Shown one piece after another: positions 44,529 to 53,514 of a DNA stretch of 64,000 bases. Source of the DNA: Mogibacterium sp. Lineage in GTDB: Bacteria; Bacillota; Clostridia; Peptostreptococcales; Anaerovoracaceae. The stretch is from the NCBI GenBank assembly GCA_017433975.1, contig JAFRGD010000022.1:1-64000 (forward strand), given 5' to 3'. Positions within the stretch are counted from its first letter, which is position 1, and each line of letters opens with the position of its first letter. Under the pieces are notes generated by a model. The model was not told the DNA's origin. It saw only the letters and a list, made by a program, of their open reading frames with translations, and did no database searches. Position numbers and translations under genes: made by a program.

Positions 44529-44557
44529 ATTGTATCAGTTTATCGATTGTATGTCAA
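44529..44557 (-). promoter_or_regulatory. Strong promoter of the ohrR-like/rubrerythrin unit
   Basis: Read leftward, TTGACA and TACAAT are separated by exactly 17 bases, about 75 bases upstream of the regulator start codon. Confidence 0.75.
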
Positions 44558-44586
44558 CCGGTGGCAGCCGCAGCCGCCTTGCCGCC

Positions 44587-45426
44587 CTACTTCTCGAGCA
44601 TCTCCGACGTAAGCACGCCGTCCACGATTCGGAGCTCCGCGAACGCGAACGCGTCGTGTGAGTAGTAGTCGCCGAACGTGTACTTGATCACCAGGAATTC
44701 GCCGCCCTCGTCGTCCGGATAAGCTTTGATCTCCTTAATCTCGTACGCGCGGTCCAGGAACACGCTGCCGTTGTCGCCCTTGATTTCGATCGCGTCCGGC
44801 GCTTCGTCACCGTTCGCATAGTGCTCGATTTCGTAGTACTCTTCCGTACCGTCGCCGTCACCATCCCAATAGAAGCCTGAAATCATGTTGAACTCGATCT
44901 TCCGACCGGTTCCGTCACTCTGTGAATTCTTTTCCGCGATGTAGTCAAAGGCGGCCTTCATGACGGTGTTCGCCCGCGCCGGGTTCACCACGGCGTAGTA
45001 CGTCGCGCCGTTGTCCGGCGAGAAGAAGTCGCTCATCAGGAACGTGAACGTGCGGGTCCTGCCGTCCGCCCACTTGAATACAAAGTAAGCCGTGCCGTCG
45101 TCGATGTCCGGGACGTCCACCGGCTTCTCCTTGTCGATGGCTACGTCGCAGAGGCCCGTCCAGAGGTCCGCAATCGCCTCCGGGTCCGTCAGCTCGTCGG
45201 AATAACTGTTATCTTTATAGCAGAGCACGCTCACCGGCATGTCGCTGCCGTCCGCGATTCCCGCCGCCATCGCGTCGAACTCCTCGCTGCTCAGCGCCTC
45301 GCGCAGAACGGTGCCCGCTGGGCTCTCCGGTTCCTTTTCCTCGGAGCAGCCCGACATTGCGATTGCAAACGTCATGAGCAGCGCCGCAGTCAGGATGAAT
45401 GCCAGTCCTTTTTTCATCTGATTCAT
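44587..45426 (-). CDS. Hypothetical lipoprotein, 279 aa
   Basis: A signal peptide with lipobox (LLMTFAIAMSGC, Cys near 24) precedes a mixed domain of about 250 residues that I do not recognise. It contains a KWADGRTRTFTFLMSDFF stretch near 117 and acidic loops such as WDGDGDGTEEYYEIEH near 192, which could bind calcium. It is expected on the outer membrane face. GGGAGGTCTTGAC before the ATG at 45426 sets the start; the frame is open 8 codons earlier. The gene stands alone. Confidence 0.8.
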   Translation of the reverse strand: MNQMKKGLAFILTAALLMTFAIAMSGCSEEKEPESPAGTVLREALSSEEFDAMAAGIADGSDMPVSVLCYKDNSYSDELTDPEAIADLWTGLCDVAIDKEKPVDVPDIDDGTAYFVFKWADGRTRTFTFLMSDFFSPDNGATYYAVVNPARANTVMKAAFDYIAEKNSQSDGTGRKIEFNMISGFYWDGDGDGTEEYYEIEHYANGDEAPDAIEIKGDNGSVFLDRAYEIKEIKAYPDDEGGEFLVIKYTFGDYYSHDAFAFAELRIVDGVLTSEMLEK

Positions 45427-45530
45427 GTCAAGACCTCCCTTACTAACCATGGGATTACTGGATTATTCTATCATTAAAATGCGTGCCGCGCATTAACATT
45501 GTGTGGCGGAGCGGTGTAGGAAAACGCAAT

Positions 45531-45571
45531 AAACGGCAAAGACCCGCCGGTAACGCGGGTCTCTGCCGTTT
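45531..45571 (-). terminator. Terminator after the YkvI-like gene
   Basis: AAACGGCAAAGACCCGC pairs with GCGGGTCTCTGCCGTTT with a single mismatch around 7 bases. The T-run on the minus side is short (TTTATT). Confidence 0.7.
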
Positions 45572-45616
45572 GTAGATTTATAACAGTTTAAGAAAGGAAA
45601 ATGACTTTTGCGTTCA

Positions 45617-46789
45617 TTACTCGACTCCAGGAGCGTCGATGTTGTTCTCCTTGAGGTATTTCTTTCTGATCTTGCGGTTCGCGAGCACGATCGCCGGGAA
45701 GATCAGGGGCGGCAGGTTCAGGTAGCCGAGGATCGTATATCCTGTGGATACGAGCTTGACGATGCCGATTTTGGAGGCCGCGGCGCAGAGGAGCAGCAGA
45801 ACCGCAACGAGGAGGCCGTCCTTGCCCGGGGTTACTTCTTCCGGCTTGCGGTAGAGCTTGGAATAACGGGCGATGGCGCCGAAGCAGAAGCCGACAGCCG
45901 TGGACAGCACCGCGACGAATACGGTCAGAACATAAACCAGCTTGATGCCGGAGAAGCCCAGCGCAGTCAGTACGCCATAGAACGGCAGCGGATTGGTTGC
46001 AGTATCCATCACGTCATATCCCTGAATCGTTGTGGACGCCAGGAAGAACAGGGTCAGCGCTACCAGCATAGCTGCGTTTCCGCAGATACCGATGATTGCG
46101 GCCAGCCGGGTGGTCTTTCTGTCAGGAAGCTGTCCCGAAACGGATGAGATGTTGCCGATGACGTTCGCCTGGAAGGACGCGTAGATCACGCCGCTCCAGA
46201 GTGCTCCGAGCAGGCTCGGCTTGATGCCGGCGACCTGCCCCGCTTTGACGTTGGCAAGCGCCTCGCCGAGGTGCAGCTGGCCGGACAACGCTGCCATGAT
46301 GATAATGATGGCGAGGACCGCGAGCACGAGGTACATCATGTAGGAAGAAGACCGTGCGACGAGCTTCGCTCCGAAGGCGCAGAGGAACGCCGCGCAGATG
46401 ATGACCAGGCCGACGCCGATCCAGTAGTTGATTCCGAACTGGTTGAACATCAGGTTTCCGATCGCGCTCAGCGACCCGCCGAGGGCTGTCATCATGACGA
46501 TGATGAACGAGAAGTCAAGGAGATAAACGATCCACTTGAAGCCCCAGACGCTGTTCGTCCAGTCCGCGTAGTTATACGTTTTGTAAATGCGGGAGTACTC
46601 CGCGGAGCAACAGATGCAGTAACCGAGCAGGCACATTGCCAGAATGCTGGCGAAGGCGCCCCAGGCACCATACTTCACCCAGTAGACCAGGATCTGCGTA
46701 CCGGAGGCAACGCCCGGTCCAAAGTGGGTTCCCATCCACACGCAGGCGACGCCGATGGCGATGGATAGCGTTGATTGCTTTTTGTTCAT
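45617..46789 (-). CDS. YkvI-like LeuT-fold membrane transporter
   Basis: A 390-residue protein with about ten membrane segments, of the COG3949/YkvI type related to LeuT-fold transporters. The first segment is broken by GTHFGPGVASGTQ, the usual unwound TM1. Later stretches include SSSYMMYLVLAVLAIIIIMA near 146-165 and LWSGVIYASFQANVIGNISS near 195-214. The substrate is unknown. Two adjacent ATGs follow GGAGGTTC; the second (46789) has the better spacing. It lies 70 bases downstream of a 2-hydroxyacid dehydrogenase gene and might move its substrate or product. Confidence 0.85.
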   Translation of the reverse strand: MNKKQSTLSIAIGVACVWMGTHFGPGVASGTQILVYWVKYGAWGAFASILAMCLLGYCICCSAEYSRIYKTYNYADWTNSVWGFKWIVYLLDFSFIIVMMTALGGSLSAIGNLMFNQFGINYWIGVGLVIICAAFLCAFGAKLVARSSSYMMYLVLAVLAIIIIMAALSGQLHLGEALANVKAGQVAGIKPSLLGALWSGVIYASFQANVIGNISSVSGQLPDRKTTRLAAIIGICGNAAMLVALTLFFLASTTIQGYDVMDTATNPLPFYGVLTALGFSGIKLVYVLTVFVAVLSTAVGFCFGAIARYSKLYRKPEEVTPGKDGLLVAVLLLLCAAASKIGIVKLVSTGYTILGYLNLPPLIFPAIVLANRKIRKKYLKENNIDAPGVE

Positions 46790-46858
46790 CATGAACCTCC
46801 TCAATGAAGCGATTCCATTAACTGACGGATTAAGCGGTTAATCTCTAGTCCCTTTTCA

Positions 46859-47851
46859 TTAACGCAGCTTATTGACGCCGTTCACGATGTTGTTCGGGAG
46901 TTCGCCCGCTTCCGCTTTCTGGAAGTCCGCGACGGCCCACTGGAGCATCCGCCGGAACGCCTGCTGTGTGCGGCCCGCGGAGTGCGTCGTGAAGATCACG
47001 CGCTCCATCGCCTCCGGGCTGAGGTTGCGGTACGGATGGTCGTCCGGCATCGGTTCCGGGTCGACCGTGTCAAGCGCTGCGCAGCCGACGACACCGTTCT
47101 CGAGGCCCCAGACCAGGGCATCTTCGACGACCATGGATCCGCGGGACACGTTGACAAGGACCGCGCCCGGCTTCATCGCCTTGATCTGATCCCAGCCGAC
47201 GATGCCGACGGTCGAAGGAACGACCGGGACGTGAACGGTAACGATGTCGGACTTCGCGAAGAGCTCGTCGAGTTCGAGGTAGGTCAGGTTGTTCGCCTTT
47301 TCGGCCTCCTCCGGCATGCGGAACGGGTCATAGTAGCAGAGGTTGCAGTCCCAGCCCTTGAATCTGGCGAGGACTTCGCGGCCGATGGCACCCATGCCGA
47401 TCATGCCGACCGTCATGCCGGCGATCTCACACACGCCGTTCGCGAGGAACCAGTCGCTTGCTGCCTTGTAGCCCTGCGTCTTAATCAGGCTGTCAAGGAC
47501 GGTCACGCGCTTTACACCTGCGAGGGCCAGCATGACAGTGTGCTCCGCAACGGAGACTTTATTGACGGCGCGGTTGTTGCAGACACAGATGCCGCGCTCT
47601 TTGGCTGCTTCGATGTCGATTTTGTTGAAGGACACGCCTTCGCTGTGGATGACCTTGAGCTCTGGCGCCCAGTCCATCATCTCGGCCGTCACGTCGTCCA
47701 TCGCGTCGACGAGCAGATAGTCCGCGTCCGCGAGGTTTTCCGATGTATACTGACGATTTACATATCTGACGTCCCAGTCTTCCGGCCAGGTAACGCCGTA
47801 TTTCTCAAATCTGCTTTCCGGGAGTCCGCATACTACAACTGGTTTTTTCAT
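46859..47851 (-). CDS. D-isomer-specific 2-hydroxyacid dehydrogenase
   Basis: A 330-residue NAD-dependent dehydrogenase. The Rossmann loop is GMIGMGAIGREVLARF near 151-166; active-site residues lie in NVSRGSMVVEDALV (Arg near 236) and FTTHSAGRTQQAF (His near 287). The substrate could be a keto acid such as pyruvate, glyoxylate or phenylpyruvate; this cannot be read from the sequence. AAAGGAGAACAGAA before the ATG at 47851 sets the start. It lies between the membrane hydrolase gene and the YkvI-like transporter, all in the same direction. Confidence 0.9.
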   Translation of the reverse strand: MKKPVVVCGLPESRFEKYGVTWPEDWDVRYVNRQYTSENLADADYLLVDAMDDVTAEMMDWAPELKVIHSEGVSFNKIDIEAAKERGICVCNNRAVNKVSVAEHTVMLALAGVKRVTVLDSLIKTQGYKAASDWFLANGVCEIAGMTVGMIGMGAIGREVLARFKGWDCNLCYYDPFRMPEEAEKANNLTYLELDELFAKSDIVTVHVPVVPSTVGIVGWDQIKAMKPGAVLVNVSRGSMVVEDALVWGLENGVVGCAALDTVDPEPMPDDHPYRNLSPEAMERVIFTTHSAGRTQQAFRRMLQWAVADFQKAEAGELPNNIVNGVNKLR

Positions 47852-47873
47852 TTCTGTTCTCCTTTCAGGTAAC

Positions 47874-47901
47874 GACAGCCCGGTCATAAGGCCGGGCTGT
47901 C
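47874..47901 (-). other. Hairpin between hydrolase and dehydrogenase genes
   Basis: GACAGCCCGG pairs perfectly with CCGGGCTGTC around 8 bases. It lies in the gap of about 80 bases after the hydrolase and has no T-run, so partial termination or mRNA stabilisation is more likely than a full stop. Confidence 0.5.
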
Positions 47902-47930
47902 AGGTTGTTATACGTAGTTATATCGATTCA

Positions 47931-49745
47931 TTAACCAAGCAGGGTGAAGCCGGAGAGTGTGACCAGACCTGCGAAGATCGCTGCAGGGATGACGCCGACC
48001 CAGATGTTTCCGTACTTTCTGTAGAGGTACGTGACCACGCCGGTGGTGCCGCCCATCATGTAGCAGTAACCGAACGCGAAGTCGAGCGATCCGGAGCTCG
48101 TGTTCTTGCCTGTGCCGTAGATGTCGATCTGCGGGATGATGGTCTCGCCGGTGCCGATCAGCATGGAGCCGCCGTACTGGATGAGGAGCAGGACGAAGAG
48201 CGCGCTTGCGGTCAGGACCATGTTGATGATGACGTGTCTCCACATGTCCTTCTTTTCGTTACCGGTGCTCGGCAGGCAGCGCTGCGTCATGTTGCCGACG
48301 AACATTACGAAGAAGATGATCAGGATGTACGGGATCGAGCGGGTGATTCTCATCGGGCTGATCTTAAGGTAAGTCGAGAGGTTCCATACCTGGTAGTTGA
48401 TGCCGAGGAAGCCCTCAATCAGCCAGAGCCAGGTGAAGACGAAGACTGCTGCGATGAGTCCCATCAGGAGCGCCTTGGCCGGCTTGCTCCAGTCGATCTT
48501 GGTGACGCCGTCCGCGTCAAGCGCGTAGTCGCCGAGGGTCAGCTGGGTGCCTTCTTTTTTGGCCTTGTTCGCTCTCATGACCATGCGGACGATACCGATA
48601 ATCGCGAGGACGATGAGCCATGCCATGATGCCGTTCAGGTTCGCGGAAGGCAGGATCTTGACCCACTTGGTGCCGAGGCCGGTCCATTTGATCGTGTATG
48701 CGGAAATGTGTACGAAGATGAGTGCCGGGATGACCAGGGAGAACAGGATGTCCATCGCCCAGGCCTTAGCGCCTTTACGGATGTTCTTTGGAGTCGGGAC
48801 TTCGTTGGCAGCCCTCGCGAAGAATTCATTCTGCATGAGCAGGTTGATGATCGCCGCGAGGAGGAACATCATCGCGATGCAGGCGATGCCGGAGAAGATC
48901 TGCTGGCCCTTCCAGGCGAAGTCGTTGTCCGCCAGCTCAACCGGCATTTTGACGACCTGATGTTCAAACTTAACGATTTCTTCGATGGTCGCGCCGCTGA
49001 TGTTACCAGTCTGATGCAGCGTGCCGTCGATCTGCGCGTAACGGAACAGCTTGCCGTTCCGGTCGAAGTCTTTGTTGATCTCAAGGTTCTCGATTCCGGA
49101 CATGCCCTTCATCGCTTCGAGGCAAGCGTCCGGGTCGCCGATGAAGAAATAGTCGTACTGGTCTGCGGTGGACTTGATTAGGCCGAAGTTGGTGTCGACG
49201 TCCTCAAAGCCGCCGGACAGCATCATCATGAACGGTCCGAAGACTTCACAGACACTGTTGACCTTATCCGGCATCGCGTGGTAGGTCTGAAGAACGGTCT
49301 GGGTGCCGGCGGAGTATCCAACGAGGTTCAGGCTGTCTTTCTGGACGAAGCTCAGGCTGTTCGCGTATTCCGCGGTCGTGATGGCCTGCACGCTTCTGTC
49401 AACGTCCGGGCTGGACTCACCGCCGCCCTGAAGGTCCGGAGAGAGAACGACGAAGCCGCGTCTCGCGAGCTCCATGCTCCATGTGTCATTGGAGTGCGCG
49501 TGGTTGGAACGGCCGTGGAAGATCAGTGCGACCGGCGCCGGCGTCTCGTCCGTCGCGTTCTCCGGGATGTAGATCAGGCAGCTGACGGTCGAGCCGTCCT
49601 GCGAATTGATGTAGATTCTTTCTACTTTGACTTTGCCCCATGCGGTCTGGAAGCCCCAGATCATGATCGAGCAGATCAGCAGGATCGCCATCGTGACGGC
49701 GAAGAACCGCACTGCTTTTTTCTTTTCGGTTGCTTTCTTATCCAT
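47931..49745 (-). CDS. Membrane-bound alpha/beta hydrolase, 604 aa
   Basis: One membrane anchor (12-32) is followed by an extracytoplasmic alpha/beta-hydrolase domain (about 45-270) with oxyanion region LIFHGRSNHAH near 74-84 and nucleophile elbow GYSAG, Ser145. Possible acid and base are the Asp in IGDPDACLEA and the His in DGTLHQTGN. The second half has about eight further membrane segments and a signal-less cytoplasmic loop near 390-410. The fusion of an esterase/peptidase-like domain with a polytopic domain resembles an uncharacterised clostridial family. Substrate unknown. It lies downstream of a LytTR/GHKL two-component pair, from which a terminator separates it. Confidence 0.82.
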   Translation of the reverse strand: MDKKATEKKKAVRFFAVTMAILLICSIMIWGFQTAWGKVKVERIYINSQDGSTVSCLIYIPENATDETPAPVALIFHGRSNHAHSNDTWSMELARRGFVVLSPDLQGGGESSPDVDRSVQAITTAEYANSLSFVQKDSLNLVGYSAGTQTVLQTYHAMPDKVNSVCEVFGPFMMMLSGGFEDVDTNFGLIKSTADQYDYFFIGDPDACLEAMKGMSGIENLEINKDFDRNGKLFRYAQIDGTLHQTGNISGATIEEIVKFEHQVVKMPVELADNDFAWKGQQIFSGIACIAMMFLLAAIINLLMQNEFFARAANEVPTPKNIRKGAKAWAMDILFSLVIPALIFVHISAYTIKWTGLGTKWVKILPSANLNGIMAWLIVLAIIGIVRMVMRANKAKKEGTQLTLGDYALDADGVTKIDWSKPAKALLMGLIAAVFVFTWLWLIEGFLGINYQVWNLSTYLKISPMRITRSIPYILIIFFVMFVGNMTQRCLPSTGNEKKDMWRHVIINMVLTASALFVLLLIQYGGSMLIGTGETIIPQIDIYGTGKNTSSGSLDFAFGYCYMMGGTTGVVTYLYRKYGNIWVGVIPAAIFAGLVTLSGFTLLG

Positions 49746-49862
49746 TTCTTTCCCTTTCTCTTTTGCAAAAATGTGGTATTGCTTTTTCTACATCATATTC
49801 TTTTGCCGGCCACAGACAACCGCTTTGCCGTAAGTGCGATTTTTACTGTCTTAACTGCAAAA

Positions 49863-49886
49863 GAAAAACCCGGTTTGTCACCGGGC
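49863..49886 (-). terminator. Terminator of the two-component operon
   Basis: On the minus strand CCCGGT-GACAA-ACCGGG is followed by TTTTTC, about 35 bases past the histidine kinase stop codon. Confidence 0.75.
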
Positions 49887-49920
49887 CGGTTCATTTGACC
49901 TTGGGATATTTAGCTTTCTG

Positions 49921-51279
49921 TCATGAGTCCGAAGGCAGCGGGATCATGATCGTCAGGGTGAACAGATGCGTGTCGTCGTCGCTCTTTACGCCGACCGTGC
50001 CGCCGTAGCGCGCTGCGGCGTTGCGGATGCTGCCGACGCCGATGCCGTGCAGTTCGCTGTCCTTCTTGCTGGTCACAGGAACGCCGTTTTTCATGACGAC
50101 CGTGCCGGCGTACCGGTTTTCGATCTTGATCAGCAGGTTGTTTGCGAAGGAACTGCTCTTCATGTAAACATACCGCTCCTCGCCCTCCGGGAGCTTGCGG
50201 AGTGCTTCGATAGCGTTATCCGCGGCGTTTCCGAAAATCGTAATCAGATCTACGCCTTTCATGAACTGAAGCGCGGTCAGATCGAGGACGATATTGAAAC
50301 GGATCCCGTCCTGCGACCCCTGCCGGACCTTTTCGGACAAGATCGCGTCAACGATCTGGTTTCCGGTGTGCACCTGCATCTCATATCCCTCAAACTGCGG
50401 CAGGAGTTCGTTCAGATACTGATCGATCTCCGCGCTGTCCCCAGCCATGCTCTTGATGGCGAGCAGATGATTCTTGACGTCGTGGTGCAGCCGCCGGATG
50501 TCCGTGCTCGCCTGCATCTCGCGCTGCGCGTTCCGGACTTCGTACTGGAGCGTGAGTTTTTCGTGCTCCGCCGAGTCTTTCTCATAAAGCAGCCGCCGAC
50601 TGTAATCATACAAGAGCAGCACCAGATAAAGGCCAAACGACGTGACCAGAGAGAACGATACCATCGTCGTCCGGTCTCCGCCCATGTTGAGTTCCCGGAT
50701 CGCCGTCAGCATCCATTTGAAGTAGACCATCATGAAAAGAACAATCGACATCAGCGTGATGCGGTTGCGGTCGATCTGATCAATATACTGCGGCAGAATC
50801 AGGCTGCGCGCGATGGCGGCCAGCGCGATTTCCACAGCCGCGGTCACAATCAATCCGGCAATATATCCCTCTCCTCTGGCGGTATGAGGCGGTGTAATAA
50901 TTACGTATGTCATTATGATTGCGCGGAGGTTCTGCGCCGTGAGGTAGATCGCAGTCATGAATGCTGCCAGATAGGCCGCAATCGGGGCTGTCGTTTCTTT
51001 GGTCAGCAGAAGATACAGAAAAACCGGAACCAGGTGCAGCGCCATCCGGAAGATCTGAATCAGGAAGTTTTCCGCGGAAAACGCGCTGATGCCGGCGTTC
51101 AGCGGCGTCAGATAAATCGCGAGAATCAAAAGAAGAGCAGCGTGGCCGGCTATCGTCCGCACCTTGCTGCCCGACGCGTCGCGCGGCCGCATCCGCTGGA
51201 AAAACCAGACGACGACCGCCATTTCAATTGCATAGGAAAGTACATCTATGAGTGAACCGGAAACAACGGCAGAATTCAT
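49921..51279 (-). CDS. GHKL-type sensor histidine kinase (AgrC-like)
   Basis: A 452-residue sensor. Six or so membrane segments fill residues 5-220, then comes a coiled stretch and the cytoplasmic kinase. The phosphoacceptor region is RRLHHDVKNHLLAI near 265, the N box NAADNAIEAL near 350, and the GHKL ATP lid GIGVGSIRNAAARYG near 420. The layout is that of AgrC/ComD-type sensors of peptide signals. It overlaps the response regulator stop by 4 bases. No AgrB or AgrD homologue is next to it, so the ligand is unknown. Confidence 0.9.
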   Translation of the reverse strand: MNSAVVSGSLIDVLSYAIEMAVVVWFFQRMRPRDASGSKVRTIAGHAALLLILAIYLTPLNAGISAFSAENFLIQIFRMALHLVPVFLYLLLTKETTAPIAAYLAAFMTAIYLTAQNLRAIIMTYVIITPPHTARGEGYIAGLIVTAAVEIALAAIARSLILPQYIDQIDRNRITLMSIVLFMMVYFKWMLTAIRELNMGGDRTTMVSFSLVTSFGLYLVLLLYDYSRRLLYEKDSAEHEKLTLQYEVRNAQREMQASTDIRRLHHDVKNHLLAIKSMAGDSAEIDQYLNELLPQFEGYEMQVHTGNQIVDAILSEKVRQGSQDGIRFNIVLDLTALQFMKGVDLITIFGNAADNAIEALRKLPEGEERYVYMKSSSFANNLLIKIENRYAGTVVMKNGVPVTSKKDSELHGIGVGSIRNAAARYGGTVGVKSDDDTHLFTLTIMIPLPSDS

Positions 51280-51992
51280 ATTTGTTCTCCAAGATACTCC
51301 GACAACGCGCTCAGAAACTCTTTTTTCTTGCGCTGGCTGATTGGAATGACGGTTCCGTCCTTCAACAAGATGTCTGTCTGCCGGATCTCACTGATCGCTT
51401 CGCAGTTGACGAGAAAGCTCGCGTGGCAGCGGAAAAAGCCGTGCGCCTTCAGATCCTCCTCGAGTTCGCGGATGGAATACCGGTACTCGCGCACGTCGCC
51501 GTCCACGCAAAGGTTCATCGTATGGCCGCGGACCTCGCAGTAACTGATGGCAGACACCGGAATCCGGTAAGACTTGCCGGAAGCCTTGGCGGTGAGATAG
51601 TGGTCCCGTTCGCGGCTCCGGTGAATGCTCTTGAGCGCGGCGCTGATCTCATGCGAAAACTCCTCGTAACTGACCGGCTTCCGGATGAAGCCGAACGCCC
51701 GCACCTTGTAGCCGTCGATCGCCCGCTGGTACATCGTCGTGATGAAGATGATGCAGACTTCCGTGTCAAACAAGCGGATTTCTTTGGCGGCGGCCATTCC
51801 GTCCACGCCCGGCATGCTGATATCCAGCAGGATCAGATCTACATCGCTCGGATACCCCACCAGCAAAGCGTCCGCCGAGGCGAACTCCAGCACCTCGAGC
51901 TCCACGTCGTTTTCTTTCTGATACCGTCCGAGGGCCTTGACGATGGACTCCCGGATCACTTTTTCATCATCGCAGACTACAATTCGATACAT
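51276..51992 (-). CDS. LytTR-family response regulator (AgrA-like)
   Basis: A 238-residue response regulator. The receiver domain spans 1-120, with Asp8-Asp9, phosphoacceptor Asp57 in LILLDISMPGVDG and a conserved Lys near 106. The C-terminal LytTR DNA-binding domain (about 135-235) has SYCEVRGHTMNLCVDG and HASFLVNCEAISEI. It controls genes with direct-repeat sites and is usually paired with an AgrC-like kinase, as here. CAGGAGTGAAC precedes the ATG at 51992; the frame is open 14 codons further up. Confidence 0.92.
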   Translation of the reverse strand: MYRIVVCDDEKVIRESIVKALGRYQKENDVELEVLEFASADALLVGYPSDVDLILLDISMPGVDGMAAAKEIRLFDTEVCIIFITTMYQRAIDGYKVRAFGFIRKPVSYEEFSHEISAALKSIHRSRERDHYLTAKASGKSYRIPVSAISYCEVRGHTMNLCVDGDVREYRYSIRELEEDLKAHGFFRCHASFLVNCEAISEIRQTDILLKDGTVIPISQRKKKEFLSALSEYLGEQI

Positions 51993-52011
51993 GTTCACTC
52001 CTGATTCCTTA

Positions 52012-52051
52012 GTCCCTTTATTATTATAACCCAAAAGGGACGGTTCATCAA
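52012..52051 (-). promoter_or_regulatory. Promoter of the LytTR/GHKL operon with a palindrome over the -10 box
   Basis: Read leftward, TTGATG and a perfect TATAAT are 17 bases apart (52023-52051). The arms GTCCCTTT (52012-52019) and AAAGGGAC (52034-52041) form a perfect inverted repeat that encloses the -10 box, so a repressor or RNA structure could act here. Confidence 0.65.
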
Positions 52052-52065
52052 TCGACTCGCGCGAC

Positions 52066-52097
52066 GAAAAAAAGACGGCGGTTATTCCGCCATCTTT
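52066..52097 (-). terminator. Terminator overlapping the end of the 472-aa lipoprotein gene
   Basis: On the minus strand AAAGA-GGCGG pairs with CCGCC-TCTTT (one mismatch) around AATAA, which contains the stop codon, and seven T follow. Confidence 0.8.
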
Positions 52098-53500
52098 CTG
52101 ATTGCCTCATAAATTTCGTCTTCGTCCACGTGACCGGACCAACGGGCCGGCGTCCCCGACGTGGAGATCGTCTGCGGCGGGTCCGCGACCACGACCAGCT
52201 GCGGTTTGTACGCGGCCTGGTTCTTCATGTCGAAGACCTGAACATAATAGGTCTCCTGATAGGCCTCCGTGCCAAGGGAGTAGACGCCGACCTGTTTGTA
52301 TGTCGGATACGCATAGACGAAGAAGTCGTAGTCACCCGTCCGCTCCGGGAACGCGATGCCGGTCCCGAGCTCGTCCGCCGTAAGGACCTTGCCCCGCGAA
52401 TGGAGCACCCGGTCCTCCGTGTAACCGGTGGTGTCCGGCGTCCCCATGTAGACGAGGGCCTTGCCCGTGAGCTTCGGGAGCCCGTCCTTGACCGTGAACG
52501 CGGTCGCCTTCTCATAACAATCCTGGACGTCATACAAGACAAAATCATTGTAAACCGTCGCCATCGAGGAATGGAACGGTGCGTCCGGCGCATCGGTCAG
52601 CTCCGTGACTTGCACCAGGTTGTCGCGCGAAAGCGGCTGCTCCGGCGGATTGATCAGGAGGTCCGGGCGAACCTGGCTGATCGCGCAGATGAACTCCATC
52701 CCCCTCAACTCCGGGACGTACGCGATCTGGTCCGGCGCGATGATGACGCGCTGGAGCGTCGGGCAGTTCCGCAGCGGGAAGATGAACTCGGCCCGGTCAT
52801 AGTCTTCGTTAAAGGTGACCGGCTCGATTGCAGCTTCTTCTCCGTCCGCATCCTCCTCCGCTGCTTCGGAAGCCGGCTCCTCGCCTTCGATTTTGCTGAA
52901 GTCCATCGTGTAATGGATGCCGACCTCTTCGAGCCCGGAGAACGCGTCGATCCCGCGGAATTCCGCGTCTTCTGTCCATACTGTCTTGACGCAGGCGATC
53001 TTTTCCCGCTGTTCGTCATTGTAACGGTCGAACCAGACGGCGTTCGGGACGTAAAGCCGCTCCACCTTCGGCAACACGTCCAGCCAACTGTACACGCAGC
53101 AGGTCAGAATCTGCGTATCGACGCCGAGCATCTCCATGGACTCGCACGAAAGCGAACCGATCCCGTCGCAGATCCGCTGCATCGTGTCTTCGTCTGGGCC
53201 GTACCGGGCGCAGAACATGATCGACCCGATGTGCTTGCCCTCGATGCCTGAATTCAGGATCTTAAAGACGGCCTCCACGTCAGCGTCTTCGTAAAAGTCG
53301 AGCTGGAGAATGTCGGTCGCCTCGTCGTAGCGGGCGGCAAAGTGGTAATCGCTCTTGGCGTACTCCGCGAGGTCCGGATAGACTGTCTTGAGCACCGGCA
53401 CGCCGGAAGCGCCGCCTCCCCCGCCGCAGCCCGTCAAAGCCACGGCCGCCAGCAGCACGGCGGCAATGAGAACTGCAATTTTGCGTTTCATCTGTTTCAT
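52082..53500 (-). CDS. Hypothetical lipoprotein, 472 aa
   Basis: The signal IAVLIAAVLLAAVALTGCGG has a lipobox LTGC with Cys near 23, followed by a glycine run. The rest is a large extracytoplasmic protein with a possible repeat-like arrangement of short strands (for example IGSMIFCARYGPDEDTMQRI, EMLGVDTQILTCCVYSWL) that hints at a solenoid, and an acidic insertion near 205-225. I do not recognise it. GAGGACGAGACCG before the ATG at 53500 sets the start; two other in-frame ATGs, one on each side, are less well placed. It is the last gene of the rhodanese-luxS-nuclease run, 15 bases after the nuclease. Confidence 0.75.
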   Translation of the reverse strand: MKQMKRKIAVLIAAVLLAAVALTGCGGGGGASGVPVLKTVYPDLAEYAKSDYHFAARYDEATDILQLDFYEDADVEAVFKILNSGIEGKHIGSIMFCARYGPDEDTMQRICDGIGSLSCESMEMLGVDTQILTCCVYSWLDVLPKVERLYVPNAVWFDRYNDEQREKIACVKTVWTEDAEFRGIDAFSGLEEVGIHYTMDFSKIEGEEPASEAAEEDADGEEAAIEPVTFNEDYDRAEFIFPLRNCPTLQRVIIAPDQIAYVPELRGMEFICAISQVRPDLLINPPEQPLSRDNLVQVTELTDAPDAPFHSSMATVYNDFVLYDVQDCYEKATAFTVKDGLPKLTGKALVYMGTPDTTGYTEDRVLHSRGKVLTADELGTGIAFPERTGDYDFFVYAYPTYKQVGVYSLGTEAYQETYYVQVFDMKNQAAYKPQLVVVADPPQTISTSGTPARWSGHVDEDEIYEAIRKMAE

Positions 53501-53514
53501 CGGTCTCGTCCTCT

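Noticed and set aside
52033..52045. AAAGGGACGGTTC as a second REP copy
   Set aside because: Only about ten bases match; the arms of the palindrome there are GTCCCTTT/AAAGGGAC and lie over a promoter.
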